Assembly: GCA_018340805.1 (NCBI GenBank)
Contig: JACMZG010001914.1
Coordinates: 14,722,504-14,786,503 of the forward strand
Origin: Microvelia longipes
Taxonomy: Eukaryota > Arthropoda > Insecta > Hemiptera > Veliidae
Reading direction: 5' to 3'
DNA length: 64,000 nucleotides
The notes beneath the pieces are model-generated. The model did no database searches, had not been told where the DNA came from, and saw only the letters and a program-made list of their open reading frames with translations. Each line of letters opens with the position of its first letter. Position 1 is the first letter of the stretch. This document shows positions 46,801 through 59,161 of this stretch, piece after piece. The position numbers were made by a program, and so were the translations under genes.

Positions 46801-47089
46801 AAAATATAATGTTAGTGCGGTGAACTAATAAGTAGGGATCCAAGTGTCGGTTCTCATTATGACACTTCTAAGCCATATCAACCAACAGATTTTGAATGCA
46901 ACTTGCAAACTCGAGGTTAGCCCAAATGCGAGTAAGAAAATATTATAGGTACAATGGTAGCGATACAATCGACGATCTAGAAGCAGGTCCAGTTCAAGTA
47001 AATATAAGTACCACACTGACAGATGCTATCATCACTATGGATTCGGTGAAAAGGCTACAAAGTGTACACAACCATGTAATTTCAAGTCG

Positions 47090-47470
47090 GAAAACAAGTA
47101 AGCAGGCCATTTGCAGCGGCAAAAATGACCGGCACTCCAACTTGCCGCCTCTTTATAACTGATCTGAATTCAAAATATAAATTTTTGGTCGAGTTGTAAA
47201 TAGGACTAGGACTATGCCTAAATAGGACTTTTTAATGGAATTTATTTTTTACTTATTTTTATTTATTACTTTTTAATGCGAAATTTTAAATGGAATTTAT
47301 CGTAGCTAACGTTTCAAAACCTATTATAGGAGCTGATTTTTTAAGCAATTTCGGTATTTTAATTGACTTATAAAATTTCCAATTAACCGATAGTTTAACT
47401 AAAATTTCAACCAAAGGCACAACTACTACTCTTCCTCCTACAGCTATTCGCACAGTGCACCTGACCATTT
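47090..47470 (+). pseudogene. Gypsy-type protease region, decayed
   Basis: CRLFITDLNSKYKFLVE (about 47140-47195) and then FIVANVSKPIIGADFLSNFG (about 47295-47355) are the N-terminal and GADFL flap/C-terminal blocks of the Gypsy aspartic protease. The central DTGA is lost in an internal deletion or rearrangement. No reverse transcriptase follows, so the element is truncated at about 47.47 kb. Confidence 0.7.
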
Positions 47471-48499
47471 AAAGGGCTAAATTGAACAATACAGTTGATA
47501 CTTCATTATATATGAGGTCGTTCTTTGTAAGTTTAATCATCTGTTAAATATTCGAATATAAATCTGTTAAATCTGTTACTTGGTGCATAAATAACTATTA
47601 TATAATTAGCATGATATAAAATTTGAAAACTAGAATCCAATAGATTTAATTCAAATGATTTTAGTAAGCGAATACAAATAGGCTACCCAATATATAATTT
47701 ATCATAAATGACCAACTAAATAATATAATAAGGCCCTCCTCATAAATTAGCCTCACTGCTATTACACCTCGTATAGGCTCATACCTATCTCTGTGGCTAT
47801 ATTGATCTGTTGATGTTGGAAACGCTAACCTTTAACTTTTTACATCCAAAAAATTGAATCGTAAAAATTTGAACTCAAGATCTTAAAATCCTAAATTTCA
47901 ACCAAAATGATTACTGTACTATGTCAAAAATGTATAATAATTCACTTTTCCACCCATGTGTTCTCAAAGTTGTGCCAAATATTAAGGTACAATGTTAAAC
48001 CTCATTCCCACCATGTTTGATAGCTTGCCAAGAAAATACATTTTCAAGTTATGAACGGAAAAATAGGTTTGAAAACTGGATTATCTTTGCGCTAACGCAA
48101 CTCTGAATTTTCTACATAAGTTTCCTTCTTTAAGAAAATTTAAGCCAAAGATACCCACGTCATAAATTAGGTAAAAAAACATTTAATCTAACAATTTTTT
48201 TCTGTTAGAAAACAAAGTTTTTTTTAATTTACCTTGTCTTTTGATACTTCGTCAATGAGTCAACGAGAGTAAAGATCGAGGGGATGGTTATAACACAAAG
48301 TCAAAATAGTGTCGCCACCGTTTTTCAAAAAATACAGGGTCCGTATTTTTCCAAATATTTTTCCAGGAAACGCAGAAATATTTATGGTTGCTGAACATGA
48401 ACCAATAGCATAAGAGTATTCTCCCTTTCAGCACTATTGGTGAGGATATTTTCCCTGGCTAAAATAGTATATTAACAAGCATAATAGAATATACATCAC
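47471..48499. other. No gene seen
   Basis: AT-rich sequence without a coding signal. Confidence 0.5.
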
Positions 48500-48505
48500 A
48501 GATAT

Positions 48506-48594
<89 letters not shown>

Positions 48595-48595
48595 A
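48500..48595. repeat. TA microsatellite
   Basis: Alternating TA with phase breaks. Confidence 0.95.
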
Positions 48596-48814
48596 TCTAC
48601 GATTTGATCAATTGATTATCTTGCTCGTGACCAACCATATTAAGCCATTTATAAACCAACTTATTCTTTCACTCCAGCCAAATCTTATCATTATTCTCTC
48701 CTAATGCCTGTCATGCTTAATACCATTATACATAAGTCTTCCAAAATTTATATTTTTAAGGATGTTTTTTGTAAAATATTAGATACTTTACAGAAAATAT
48801 TTACAGTAATATTA

Positions 48815-49055
48815 CATTGACGCGGTGACCGTGTCAATGTAGATGAAGAATCCGAAGTATCGCTTCCACTGTGGGAGGCATCTTCATAGATTAGGACATC
48901 TTAAATGAAAAAATAAGGCTCAACAAAAATGAATGATTTCTAGTTTTGTAGAGACTTGTGTTTTTATCCATGATGTCCTACATCTCTGAAGATGCCTATC
49001 TCATTAGAAGTGAAACGTCAGATTCATCATCTACATTGACGTGGACACCCCCAGA
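48815..49055. repeat. Foldback, ~80-bp arms
   Basis: GACCGTGTCAATGTAGATGA...GCATCTTCATAGATTAGGACATC pairs imperfectly with GATGTCCTACATCTCTGAAG...TCATCTACATTGACGTGGAC. The right arm carries CTGAAGATGCC...AGAAGTGAAACG (48984-49018). Confidence 0.8.
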
Positions 49056-49059
49056 AGAT

Positions 49060-50440
49060 ATAAATAGGTTAGCATTGAATAACCTTTTTCTCCTTTACCA
49101 TCGCGATAGTCTCACCCCTTTATAGGTTGCATTTACGAATCGGTACTTTTCTATTTGTAGTCAGGTAAATCCAATATAACGATCATTTACAAATTAATAA
49201 AGATAAATTCAATTATAAATAATATTAAACTTTTTTATCATAACAGTTAAAAATCAAACAGAAGAAGTAACAATAAAAATAAAAAATCACAAATCAAACA
49301 ATAAAATGATATAAAATCAATCGAAAACTTTCTTAATTAGTTGTATTTTAATTTCCTTCCAAAAATAATAATTCTACAGGTAAAAACACAATATAAAATT
49401 AAACAAAAGTTTCTCTCCATAAAAAAACGTTGTTCTTGTAAGGGCAAAAAACAGATGCTAATCGCCCAGTAATAAAGGACAATATTTTTTCTTCTTTTTT
49501 TAAATTAACGAGTGAAATTACACCAAAAGTTATTGTGGGTGGGGGTTGGCAAGGATACCAACATTTCCTCCTAAAACTTTCTGTTCTACGAGTTTGTTTT
49601 CTAATTACAAATCTACAAATCTAAAAAAAAACTCAACAGTTTTTATTGGAAACTTTGTTTTGCGATCGTAGTGGAAAGTCGTTAAGTTTTTTTTATGCGT
49701 ATTCCAATTACGTGAAAGAAAATGGGAGTTTTTTCAAACTCTGCTTAAGTAAACATAAAGTTAAGTTATAAGTGGTGTACTAAAGTCCTTTTTCACTTTG
49801 TTTTGTTTACTTTACAAGAAAGTTTAAAGTATCTAGATGTTTTTTATTTGAAGTTATTTAAGTTTAAAGAGACCACTACTAACAGACTTAGAGACTATCT
49901 TAAAAAATTATAGTCAAGAGTTTCTTTGCAAAATTCATAACTTTAGAATTCTTGCACTCAAAGTGAATTAAAAAGTTGATTTACAGTAATTAATGCATGA
50001 AATTATTTAAGTATCTAAAACACCTCTTTATTTATAATTACTAGTACAAAACGAATTCATCGAAAAAACGGGTACAAAAAATTAAAAAAGTACCGAGGTG
50101 CCCAACTTTATCACAACTTTAGTCTTACTACACCCGACTTCAGAATAAAACGGTTATCTAAAGTCTAGGGTGTTAAGACTTCAGACTCGCTTCGCTCGTA
50201 CGCTAAATGTAAAGATTATCCTAAGGCTAGGATATTACTTCGGAACCTCAGAATTATTAGGTAACCAAATATCTAGGATATTGGCTACCTAGTTTTTTAT
50301 TACTTAAGTTCTTTATAAGAAAATTATCATTAGTATAATATTTTATCATTATCAATATATAATATGATGTGAAAATTTAAATTTTATGCACACATTATGA
50401 CTTCAACAGACTTTTTTATACAACTTTAAGTGTGCTCCAA
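49060..50440. other. No gene seen
   Basis: AT-rich. A slightly GC-richer patch near 50100-50280 contains a motif CAGACTCGCTTCGCTCGTACG but no frame. Confidence 0.5.
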
Positions 50441-50445
50441 AAAAT

Positions 50446-50510
50446 ATATTATATATATATATATAATATATAATATAATATATATATATAATATATATAT
50501 ATATATATTC
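50446..50510. repeat. TA microsatellite
   Basis: Alternating TA with several phase breaks. Confidence 0.9.
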
Positions 50511-50700
50511 GCCAATAATTCGCTAACTAAAAGTTTAATAGCTGTGGAATTTCTCCTACTAATTCATTATGAAATTCACTATCTGATTATATACGTTATT
50601 AATGTACAGTAAGAAAATTAAAATTTATTAGTCGTTAAAATTGTATTTTTGAATATTAATAAGTCTTACAGAAGAAAATATTAATGTATTTTAAATATTG

Positions 50701-50734
50701 ATGTACCTGTATATAATATTATATACAGGTACAT
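50701..50734. repeat. Perfect 34-bp palindrome
   Basis: ATGTACCTGTATATAAT and its exact reverse complement with no spacer, followed by a second small palindrome ACATGCATGT. Confidence 0.95.
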
Positions 50735-50859
50735 GCATGTACTTAGTAACAGAAAAATGAGAGAATTAAAGAAACATAACGTTTAACCTGCCCCATATTT
50801 AAAGAATACTATTTAAAGACATTTAATCAACTCCAAAATTAAGACTGAGGACTAAAACA

Positions 50860-51480
50860 AAAAAGTAGTGTCTACAGACTGCAATGCTCAGAACCTGGAT
50901 GCAAGGCACAGTACATAGGTAGAACAGTGAGAATGGTTGAAATAAATATAGGTAGGAATAGGAAAGAAGAACATAAAGGTAAGGTGAGAAAAATAAAAAA
51001 TCTTGATACCAAAATAAGCAATATGAAACAAGATGAGAGGAACATAAACGGCATGTTACAGAACCGTCTACAGAAAAAAGACAGAAAAATGTTAAATAAG
51101 AAGAAAGCTTAGCTAAATACAGAAATAAAGGATAGAGAAAAAAAGAGATCATCATCATATCATATCATAGCATATCATATTATATCATATCATCATCAAA
51201 TCATCATATCATATCAACAAGAGATCATATTATAGAGAATCAATCTTTGCAAGACATCTGATTGACACTAACCACAACTTTACCGACATGACATCACACT
51301 TCTACATGAACAGAACTTCGAAAGACAACTAAACACTCTGGAATCCATAGGAATATACCTAGCCAGCCACAGGACAGATATAGAATTTTTCAATGAACAA
51401 ACTCTTCAAAAAATTCAAAAATATAACAGAAAAATAGATAGACCTATTACTTTAAGTATTGTTACCTTATCTACGGTTAT
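50860..51480 (+). pseudogene. Penelope-like element GIY-YIG endonuclease, decayed
   Basis: SSVYRLQCSEPGCKAQYIGR (from about 50858) has the GIY-YIG spacing, with a CXnC pair before QYIG as in Penelope-like elements, followed by TVRMVE and a downstream EEH. After a lysine-rich stretch and a (CATAT)n insertion at 51140-51220, IDTNHNFTDMT (about 51260-51290) and LNTLESIGIYLASHRTDIEF (about 51325-51390) match the end of the domain. Stops and frameshifts break it. No reverse transcriptase is visible upstream, so this is a 5'-truncated copy. The minus-strand hydrophobic frame at 50823-51158 is antisense shadow. Confidence 0.6.
51140..51225. repeat. CATAT/CATCAT low-complexity repeat
   Basis: Irregular tandem ATCATAT units inside the endonuclease remnant. 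Confidence 0.85.
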
Positions 51481-51507
51481 CCTAAACTTAACCTTTTGTT
51501 AGTTGTT

Positions 51508-51660
51508 TTCAAAGAGACTAATACTATACTAGACTAATACTAGTCTCTTTGAATGTTTTTGTCAAATTTGTAACACCTCTGTTATTAGATAGTTTAAGCC
51601 TGAAGATGACCCGAATTGAAACGAAATATTATAAATATTTCGTTTATAATATATTTTAAG
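51508..51660 (+). repeat. Hairpin and CTGAAGATGACC motif after the Penelope-like frame
   Basis: TTCAAAGAGACTAATACTA pairs with TAGTCTCTTTGAA (about 51508-51553). Next come CCTGAAGATGACCCGAATTG and AAACGAAATATT (51598-51630) and an AT-rich inverted repeat. This is the 3' untranslated end expected for the element. Confidence 0.65.
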
Positions 51661-52764
51661 CGAATATATGTTTAGCTATAAGCTTAACATAATATATTCG
51701 CTTTATAGAACTAAATTAGGTTCTATTCCCTTAATTATGTCGTTCTATAAGAAAGATGTTTCTCTTTACAACAAAGTTATTAACATTCAATATTTGTACA
51801 TATTGCTTTTTACTCTCTTCTTGAGGATTAGAGACACTAAACGTAGATTCGTGGATCAATGCAGGCAACTTTGTCTCTAGGATTATTTTTATTACCTCCT
51901 TAAGGAAGTAAGGACTTTTATAATCATGGATCATTGCAGGCTGACCATTAAGTTTGCTTTACCACTAACCACCAAATGTTCACTTTTAAACTATTTAAAA
52001 CACCTACCTTCTTCTGAAGTGATAGCAGCCTTAAAAGATCTAAGTAGTTTCAACGCTTTATCTGTCTCACTTTATCTCTAGAGCAGTTAATTATGCAGTC
52101 TAGTTATGCAGTTATCTGACTTGAACGATGCTGTAGTATAAACGTTTCTCAGCGACCTCAATCCAGAGTTCCTTTTATAAAAAAAAGAAAGTATTTAAGT
52201 AGGTATTCAAATAACTGTTCGCAAGAAGTAATGTGTAAAATGATCCGGAACGGAACAAATCATTGGTTACAGATGGTTTTAAGATCTCCAAAGTGAGTTT
52301 TAACATGTGTCGGATCATTTTAAAAGTTGGCATGCATATGGTCCTATAAACGCCAACAAACATATCAAGTTTTATATCATTACCAGCATTTTTTTCATTA
52401 AATGACATGTATAAGTTTTTTAAAAAATCCATAAAATTCGGAAAATCACCAAATGGAAATTTCGTACTTTTATGTAGTAAACAGTATTATTGCAAATATA
52501 GGGCGCGCAGCACCGTATATTGATAACAGAGCAAACCTGGTCTGAAACAGTGATCACAAAAAGATTATGCTTCTTATGGGTCTTATGGAGAAAATATGAT
52601 TTCATCTCATTTTACACGAAAACGAGTTTCATTGTTATATGTAAACTTTTATTGTTTTATTATAAAACAGAATTTGCTGATGATAAATAATCTAAAATTG
52701 GCCGCTCTGCAGCCTTGCCATCGAGGTCTGATAATGATACGACCACTCTAAGCCATTATACGAC
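51661..52764. other. No gene seen
   Basis: Small frames on both strands without recognisable domains. Confidence 0.5.
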
Positions 52765-52778
52765 GACTAAGTATATAA

Positions 52779-52824
<46 letters not shown>

Positions 52825-52845
52825 ATATATATATATATATATATT
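52765..52845. repeat. TA microsatellite
   Basis: Alternating TA with phase breaks. Confidence 0.9.
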
Positions 52846-53285
52846 TATATTTTTATTTATTTATTTGATCAGAGGGTCTCATAGCTCATTTCTTTGGAGA
52901 TTCGCTAATGTAAAATAAAAAAAAAAATATTAACAACACCTACAATTTCCTATGTTTACGCTATGCCCTTACGTTTTTAAAGTAATTCAGTACTGCCGAA
53001 CAAATATCTATCGCTGTGAGTCACGAATAAAGTTTTATCTTATTACGGCTTGTATGTTTATGGTGTTCACTGGTCAATAATGTTCAGCATCATCGAGCAT
53101 GGTCAGTACGTGAATGGGAACTGTTAGGAATAAAACGGATTTTTTTTAAATATATATTATGCTATTTTTACATTTTGAGAACAAACGACACTTGTTAGAA
53201 GTGGTGATAATGATTGAAGCGAATCAGACCCACATCATACCTAAATTTAATAAATTAAAATCAAAGAAATTATTGTGACAATGGA

Positions 53286-53358
53286 TTCTCTAAACAAAGT
53301 GAAGTACTACACTTTCCTATTTTTTGTATTCTGTGATATCCCTGAATTCTAGCGGACA
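53286..53358 (+). repeat. 73-bp direct repeat, copy 1
   Basis: TTCTCTAAACAAAGTGAAGT ... CCCTGAATTCTAGCGGACA, identical to 54668-54740 as far as I can see. The two copies are 1.38 kb apart and bracket a palindrome and a TA run. Confidence 0.93.
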
Positions 53359-53797
53359 ACTGTAAAACTAATATTGAATCAATAATTCTCATTATTTCTT
53401 CTTTTTTGCTCAATTTCTTAATTAAAGAACTTCTTTTTTATTTGTTAATTAAAAAATTGAAAATACTTAGCATTAAAGTAATATACAGACCAAGGTCTAT
53501 TTATTACATTTGTTCCTTTCTTTATGAATTTACATTTACATTAAGTTTGTTTGAAGTGACTACCAAAACACTTTAATTGACTACATAAAATTTAAACTAA
53601 TAGAATAATAGAAACAGACAGATTTAATATCTACAAGATCTATATTAACACATGTTAATATATAAACACATCTATATATATAAATGTAAAAATTAAAAAT
53701 GCTGCCGCTGCCAAATATGGCTTTTCTATCTTCTTCAATAAAAATAATAAAATCACAGACAACCATGCGGCCTGTTTTTTTATCTGTGATATCTTAA

Positions 53798-54034
53798 GAA
53801 TTGTGCTAGGCACAGATATGGTAGAAGTCTTGTTATGCTCAGTATACGTAAAACAAAACAGTCAATTGTGGTCATCAAGGGGGAATAATTAATGAGGGGG
53901 GCCCTCATTAATCATTTTGGGGCCCTCATTTCCCCTTGATGACCACAATTGACTGTTTTGTTCTACGTATACTGAGCATAACAAGACCTCTACCATAGAT
54001 AATTATGCTAGGCACAGATGTGCCTAGCACAATT
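53798..54034. repeat. Palindrome, ~100-bp arms
   Basis: GTGCTAGGCACAGATATGGTAG ... GTCAATTGTGGTCATCAAGG and its reverse complement, meeting at GGGGGGCCCTCATTAATCAT with TTTGGGGCCCTCATTT. A few differences separate the arms. A second small palindrome, TGCTAGGCACATCTGTGCC-type, ends it on the right. Confidence 0.9.
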
Positions 54035-54096
54035 ATGTGCATGCACAATGGACATGTGATGTAGCAGCAAGTAAACGTATACATATACTATAAATA

Positions 54097-54100
<4 letters not shown>

Positions 54101-54160
<60 letters not shown>
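54101..54160. repeat. TA microsatellite
   Basis: Alternating TA run. Confidence 0.95.
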
Positions 54161-54667
54161 GTGCATTGTTACATGGTGGATAAGCTCCCTCGTATTAACC
54201 AGTATTTTTGGTATGCAATACTGTGGGCAAGATCAAAATATTATTACATAATATAATTGGCAATTAAGAAATTATTATTACATTTGATGTTTTTTAGTCT
54301 TAATACACTTATGGGCCCACAGCTGCGACACAAAGTTTTGCCACTGAGGACAACATTTATAGATTTACATGCATTTGACACTTTTTGCAGGTAAATTAAT
54401 TTATTAATTATATAAATGCAAAAGCGGATTAGTAATAAAAATTCATTGGAGTTCTAAAAAATTGGGTATGGGCATACAGATATTTCACTATAGAAGCGGC
54501 AAAGCACATCTCATCTCATCATTGAGAGGCATTAACTTTTTTTGGGGGCTCTCAGTGACTTTTTGTAACCAAATTGAAACCTCTTTAAAGAGTGAGTGCA
54601 GGTTATAATATTTCAATCGTTGTTAGCTTTTGGTACATAGCATGAATTTTGTTTTGTATAAGATAGG

Positions 54668-54740
54668 TTCTCTAAACAAAGTGAAGTACTACACTTTCCT
54701 ATTTTTTGTATTCTGTGATATCCCTGAATTCTAGCGGACA
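54668..54740 (+). repeat. 73-bp direct repeat, copy 2
   Basis: Second copy of 53286-53358, with unrelated sequence on the far sides. Confidence 0.93.
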
Positions 54741-55989
54741 TTATTTACATTATTTACTGTAATTTTGTTTGATAATATTAATACTCTAAAGCGTTCAGTA
54801 GAATTTTGTCTTTCAAATTTATTGTCTTAATTTTTAAAATTTGCCATTGTCTTTTGACACACCCAATAAAAGATTTTAATGATTTTTTAAATATAAGGTT
54901 AGATTAAATTACTTGAAATATGCGGATCATGCAACGCATTATTGTATGTTAAGGTTTAAACCAATACTATACTATTATTTTTTTATATTTTTGCAAATGA
55001 TATGATTTTTTCCCTTTCAAATGTTGATTATTAGGTAGGGAGTATCCCCCTCCCTCAGCAGAAAAAAATTAAAATGTAAACCTCCTCAGCTAGTTGGGAG
55101 TAGTTGGTGATATTTGGGAAAACTATTACCCAAATATGTTCATTTTGTTATTACTTTTGATTACTTTGAAAAGATAACTTATAGGATACCATATTATTTC
55201 TATTGCCTATTTTGGATATCGCAATGAATCCTTAGCAATTTGGTGCTAATATCACTACATTATGGCAATTTTATATCAGGCTATTGCCCGACATTTTTCA
55301 TTGACTTTTGTTAAAAATATTTCTTTTTTGTAGTTTTGAACAAAATTCTATGATATATGACAAACAATAGCCTTATAAAAAGAATAACAGAATATAGTGA
55401 TATCAGTATCATTTTTTTAAAGAATTAGATTCTGTTTCCAAACTAAGCAATTTCAAGATATACTTTAACTCTAATACTATAATATACTATAAGATATACT
55501 TATAGAATAACTTTTCAAAAAAGTTAAGTACTTTTGTTACCAAAAGTACTCACAAAATTATAAATGTCAGTACTAGTTAACAGAATAATCATGGTAAATT
55601 TGAACTTGCAAGAGTCAATGTACAGAGTGTTGAGAACATTTTCAAAAGTCTACAACCATGGTTACCTCTTATTTTTTAAGGATTTAATGTTAGTCTACCT
55701 GAAATGTTCCATCCTTTCTATATCCATGAATAGTACTCTAGAGAGGAACATAATATATTTATAAAAAAATACAATATGAGGCTGCTTATTTGCAATAAGT
55801 TGCTACATACACAGTATACTAATCAATCATATATAAGACAATAATTAAAATAAATATTAAAGTAAGAAATTTACCAGAATAGTGTATAAATTACCATTAT
55901 ACTTAAGTAAAAATAAATTAAGAATTATTACATAATTTTTTCAAAAGAGTTAATAAAAAACTAAAATAAAGTCTAAAAAAATAAAATAA
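54741..55989. other. No gene seen
   Basis: Very AT-rich; the frame at 55564-55764 has no recognisable domain. Confidence 0.5.
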
Positions 55990-56405
55990 ATAAAATAACT
56001 GTATATATGATGATTTGAAATCAAGTGATTCTAAAATAATAGATTCAGCTGTTCTTGTCAATTCATTGAAAAAGTCAGAGGTAAACTTAAGTATAGTGCC
56101 TCTAGAACTAAACCAAAGCCCTTTGACGATATAATTCCTTTGGCCATGTCTTTCTAGGAATTTTTCTTGGTAATAATTAAGGCACTTTATCGTAAATTCA
56201 CTATGGACTTTTATACCCTGGTATAAATCATTATTTTCATTCTAACGGTAGGGTCTATCACCAAAGCGTCTCTACAATTATCTTTAAAAGCAATGATGTC
56301 AGTATACCTGGTGGAGCCGTGCGAATCAATGCTGTAAACCTCATCATAGCAAGTATACCCCTTTTGCTTCATCAAGTCAATGATTTTATGCTTTACATTA
56401 TGGTG
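55990..56405 (-). pseudogene. Non-LTR retrotransposon C-terminal fragment
   Basis: On the minus strand GSTRYTDIIAF and ALVIDPTVRM (about 56325-56240) match the C-terminal nuclease-like region, with its DPTVR motif, seen in many insect non-LTR elements. A further piece, FTSDFFNELTRTAESIIL (about 56090-56040), follows in another frame. Broken by stops and frameshifts. Confidence 0.55.
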
Positions 56406-56488
56406 ATAATGTAAAGCATAAAATCATTGATTTGATGAAGCAAAAGGGGTATACTTGCTATGATGAGGTTTACAGCATTGATTCGCAC
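56319..56488. repeat. 170-bp palindrome duplicating a LINE fragment
   Basis: GTGCGAATCAATGCTGTAAA ... ATGCTTTACATTAT and its reverse complement, with an ~8-bp centre GGTGATAA. I see about one mismatch per arm (CAAGTCAATG versus CATTGATTTG). The left arm is part of the retrotransposon frame; the right arm is the inverted duplicate. Confidence 0.93.
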
Positions 56489-56840
56489 AGGGCCTTGTCG
56501 CCACCACGACAAGTTACACGGACTGTTATTTGGACAATTACCTAGCACATGAGCTGGTGTTTCAATCTCTCTGCTGCATTGGTAGCAGAGGGGTCAAATT
56601 ACAATTGGAAATTATTATTGTGCTACTTCTAAGCAGTTTTATATATTTTTTAAAAATGCTTTGTATTTGGTTAGTTTAATATTTCTTTTATTCAAATAAA
56701 TAAAACTTTATTCATCGGATAAAGTTAAGTTGTGAGAAATTTGTTCTTTTTTGTTTTTAATGTTTTTTTCCTTTTTAATTTCTTTTAAGGCTGTAACATT
56801 CTCCCCTTCTAAGGCAACAAAATTACAACAGTTACTTTGC
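56489..56840. other. No gene seen
   Basis: Includes GTGCTACTTCTAAGCAG-type sequence and AT-rich DNA; nothing identified. Confidence 0.4.
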
Positions 56841-57045
56841 TCACACACAGGGTTTAGTAGGGGTCCAACCCTAACAGTTCACATGATATTTTTAACCTAT
56901 AATTTAGTCTCTACCCTGATAAAAATGAGTTTTTGGGTTGAACCTTGTGTTCTATCCCATTGACAAGACAACTGCCAGGGGTTGAACCCCCTTGGGGATT
57001 GAACACGGGGTTGAACTCCCTGCCAAATCCGGCATGTAAACGAAG
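56841..57045. repeat. TTGAACCC-rich dispersed repeat, copy 2
   Basis: GGGGTCCAACCCTAAC, AAAATGAGTTTTTGGGTTGAAC and GGGGTTGAACTCCCTGCCAAAT resemble 31640-31780. Confidence 0.55.
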
Positions 57046-57289
57046 ATCTTCGGAAGAATTTCTAAAAGAAACCCTGGTTCACAGAGTATTTAGAACAGTC
57101 CCTGCCTGGTCTATAGGTCATTTCCCAACTTTTACCTCAAACATTTTACTTATCCTCGCCTACTACAGTAGGTATAAAGAAAACTATTATGTTTATCCTA
57201 AAAATCCAAAACCACAGTCTACACCACAGTGTTTTCTAAAAATCTCTGAAGACACGTGACTTACCAACTATATATAGTTTGTTCTTTTC

Positions 57290-57900
57290 TTCAACTTAAC
57301 TATTATGACAATTATTTCACGGAATAAAATAAAAAGACTTTAAAATAGCTTAAATATTAAAGCACGAATCATTCTAAAAAGTAAAACTCATGTTATAACA
57401 ATGTTGCCAATACAAATATAAACGAAAAAACTATCCTAGAAATTTCATTCCAAGTTGTTCCAATTTTAGGGATTTTTTATGTTTGAACCAACTCTCAGCT
57501 GATCACGCGCAGGGAGAATCATGAGAACAGAGTAAAATTCAAAAATTATAGATCACGCGTGTCGATAATATCTATGGGCTATTTATACCAAGGAACTTAC
57601 ATAATTTGTACAAGAGTTTCCCTATTTAAAACCTCCTTTAAGAGTGAATTATGGCGTGAATTATAAGTGTTCAGATTACTGTGTTTGAAAATTCTACCGA
57701 TAGGGCCTCTCTAGTAATAATATCTCTATGGGTACGGTGTATCTCGGAAATTTTCCTCACATACACTCATCTTCAAAGTGTAAAAACGCATTGTCCAGAT
57801 TCGCTTTGCTTCTCTTCAGACGGAGAAAAGATTAGTTTTAATCCCTCATCCGGTCCGAATCCACGTGCTGACCACGCTCGATATTGTCTTACAAAAGTGA
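57290..57900 (-). repeat. Dispersed repeat R4, copy 3
   Basis: TTTCACGGAATAAAAT, TTGCCAATA, AACTCTCAGCTGATC and GCTGACCACGCTCGATATTG appear in the same order as at 23240-23680. A MITE end (CTCTAGTAATAATATCTCTATG) interrupts it at about 57675-57729. Confidence 0.6.
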
Positions 57901-58019
57901 TCAATATAACCTAGGCGTAAACTAACGGAATTAAGACCTAACTATTACACTTGTTTGTTTTATAAAGGAAATACACTCGAGACAGGTTTTAACACAAATA
58001 GATTAATTTCCGATTTAAT

Positions 58020-58038
58020 ATATAATATATATATATAT

Positions 58039-58093
<55 letters not shown>

Positions 58094-58125
58094 TATATAA
58101 TATATATATATATATATATATAAAT
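58020..58125. repeat. TA microsatellite
   Basis: Alternating TA with phase breaks. Confidence 0.95.
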
Positions 58126-58265
58126 ACACACATTTGGTAAAATCATTTGAGGAGGTCTTAAAAACGCCTGAAACGGACAATTTAATGAAATCTCAGTGTC
58201 GGATTTTTTATCGGATTTAATTCTTGTCTATTCACTACAAGAAGTATAAAATGAGAAAAAGGCCA
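58126..58265 (+). repeat. Degraded R1 end
   Basis: GAAACGGACAATT and TCAGTGTCGGATTTTTT resemble 31470-31505; the terminal hairpin is degraded. Confidence 0.4.
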
Positions 58266-59160
58266 AATAATGCTTTAATTTAGAGCGCTCAGACAAAGAG
58301 TAAATCCCTACTTTGTAATTATCAAGTGTAATTATTTGATAATTAGGGTTTGTTTGATAAAACCATTTTATTAACTTGAGTGTTTAACATCAATGTTATT
58401 TAATTTAATTCAACGCATATAAAATTACAAATCGTAGTAAAATTCAATGAGTTTGCGTAGTAGACACTTATTTGCTTATACATTTAAGTTCATTCAATTC
58501 AGTAACAAAATTTCAGTCTTCATACAGTGTTTTAGCTTTAAATAAGTAAGGGGTTACCAATGATACTACCTATTATTAAATATCCTTGGGGCCACCTGAT
58601 TATTTAATTTTCTTTGTTAAGATTTTTCTAAAACCCGATTGGTCATTTTGTTTTTCACGTCATTGTTACGTAAAGAAAATAAGAGAATGGAGATTGATCT
58701 GATGTAGTTAACAACGTTCTTTTACTCAGTGCTCGACAGTTTTGGGTCTGATAATCTTGTATAACATTATCATTTTACTCTATTTAGATTACTATTTTTA
58801 AATTATTAAATAATTGCAAGTCATTTTGTTATAATTTACCATCAATATTCAAATTAATGTGAGGTTTCGATTTAATCGTTACTTTATTTCTATTCGATTG
58901 GTCAACTTGATAAGAAATATAAAAAAGAATCAGCTGATTTTTACAAGGTAAAATGAAAAAACAAGTAAATGGCACACGATGTTAAATTTATTAGTGATAA
59001 AGTTTTATTTTCATTATAGCTGTGATAATACTGGTTAGAAGCGGTGCGTTTGTTTCTTTAATAGTAATAGTAATCATTATGATGGTTATATTAAGTAAAA
59101 GCAGTGCGGTTTGTAGTCGCGTGTAGGCATGCTAAGCTATACAATCCATTATGTGTAAAT
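58266..59160. other. No repeat or gene identified; possible promoter region
   Basis: Complex-looking sequence without repeats from this window. If the exon at 59162 is real, its promoter and leader would lie here; I see no clear TATA box. Confidence 0.3.
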
Positions 59161-59161
59161 C

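Noticed and set aside
50823..51158. Hydrophobic minus-strand frame of 111 codons
   Set aside because: Antisense of the lysine-rich Penelope-like remnant.
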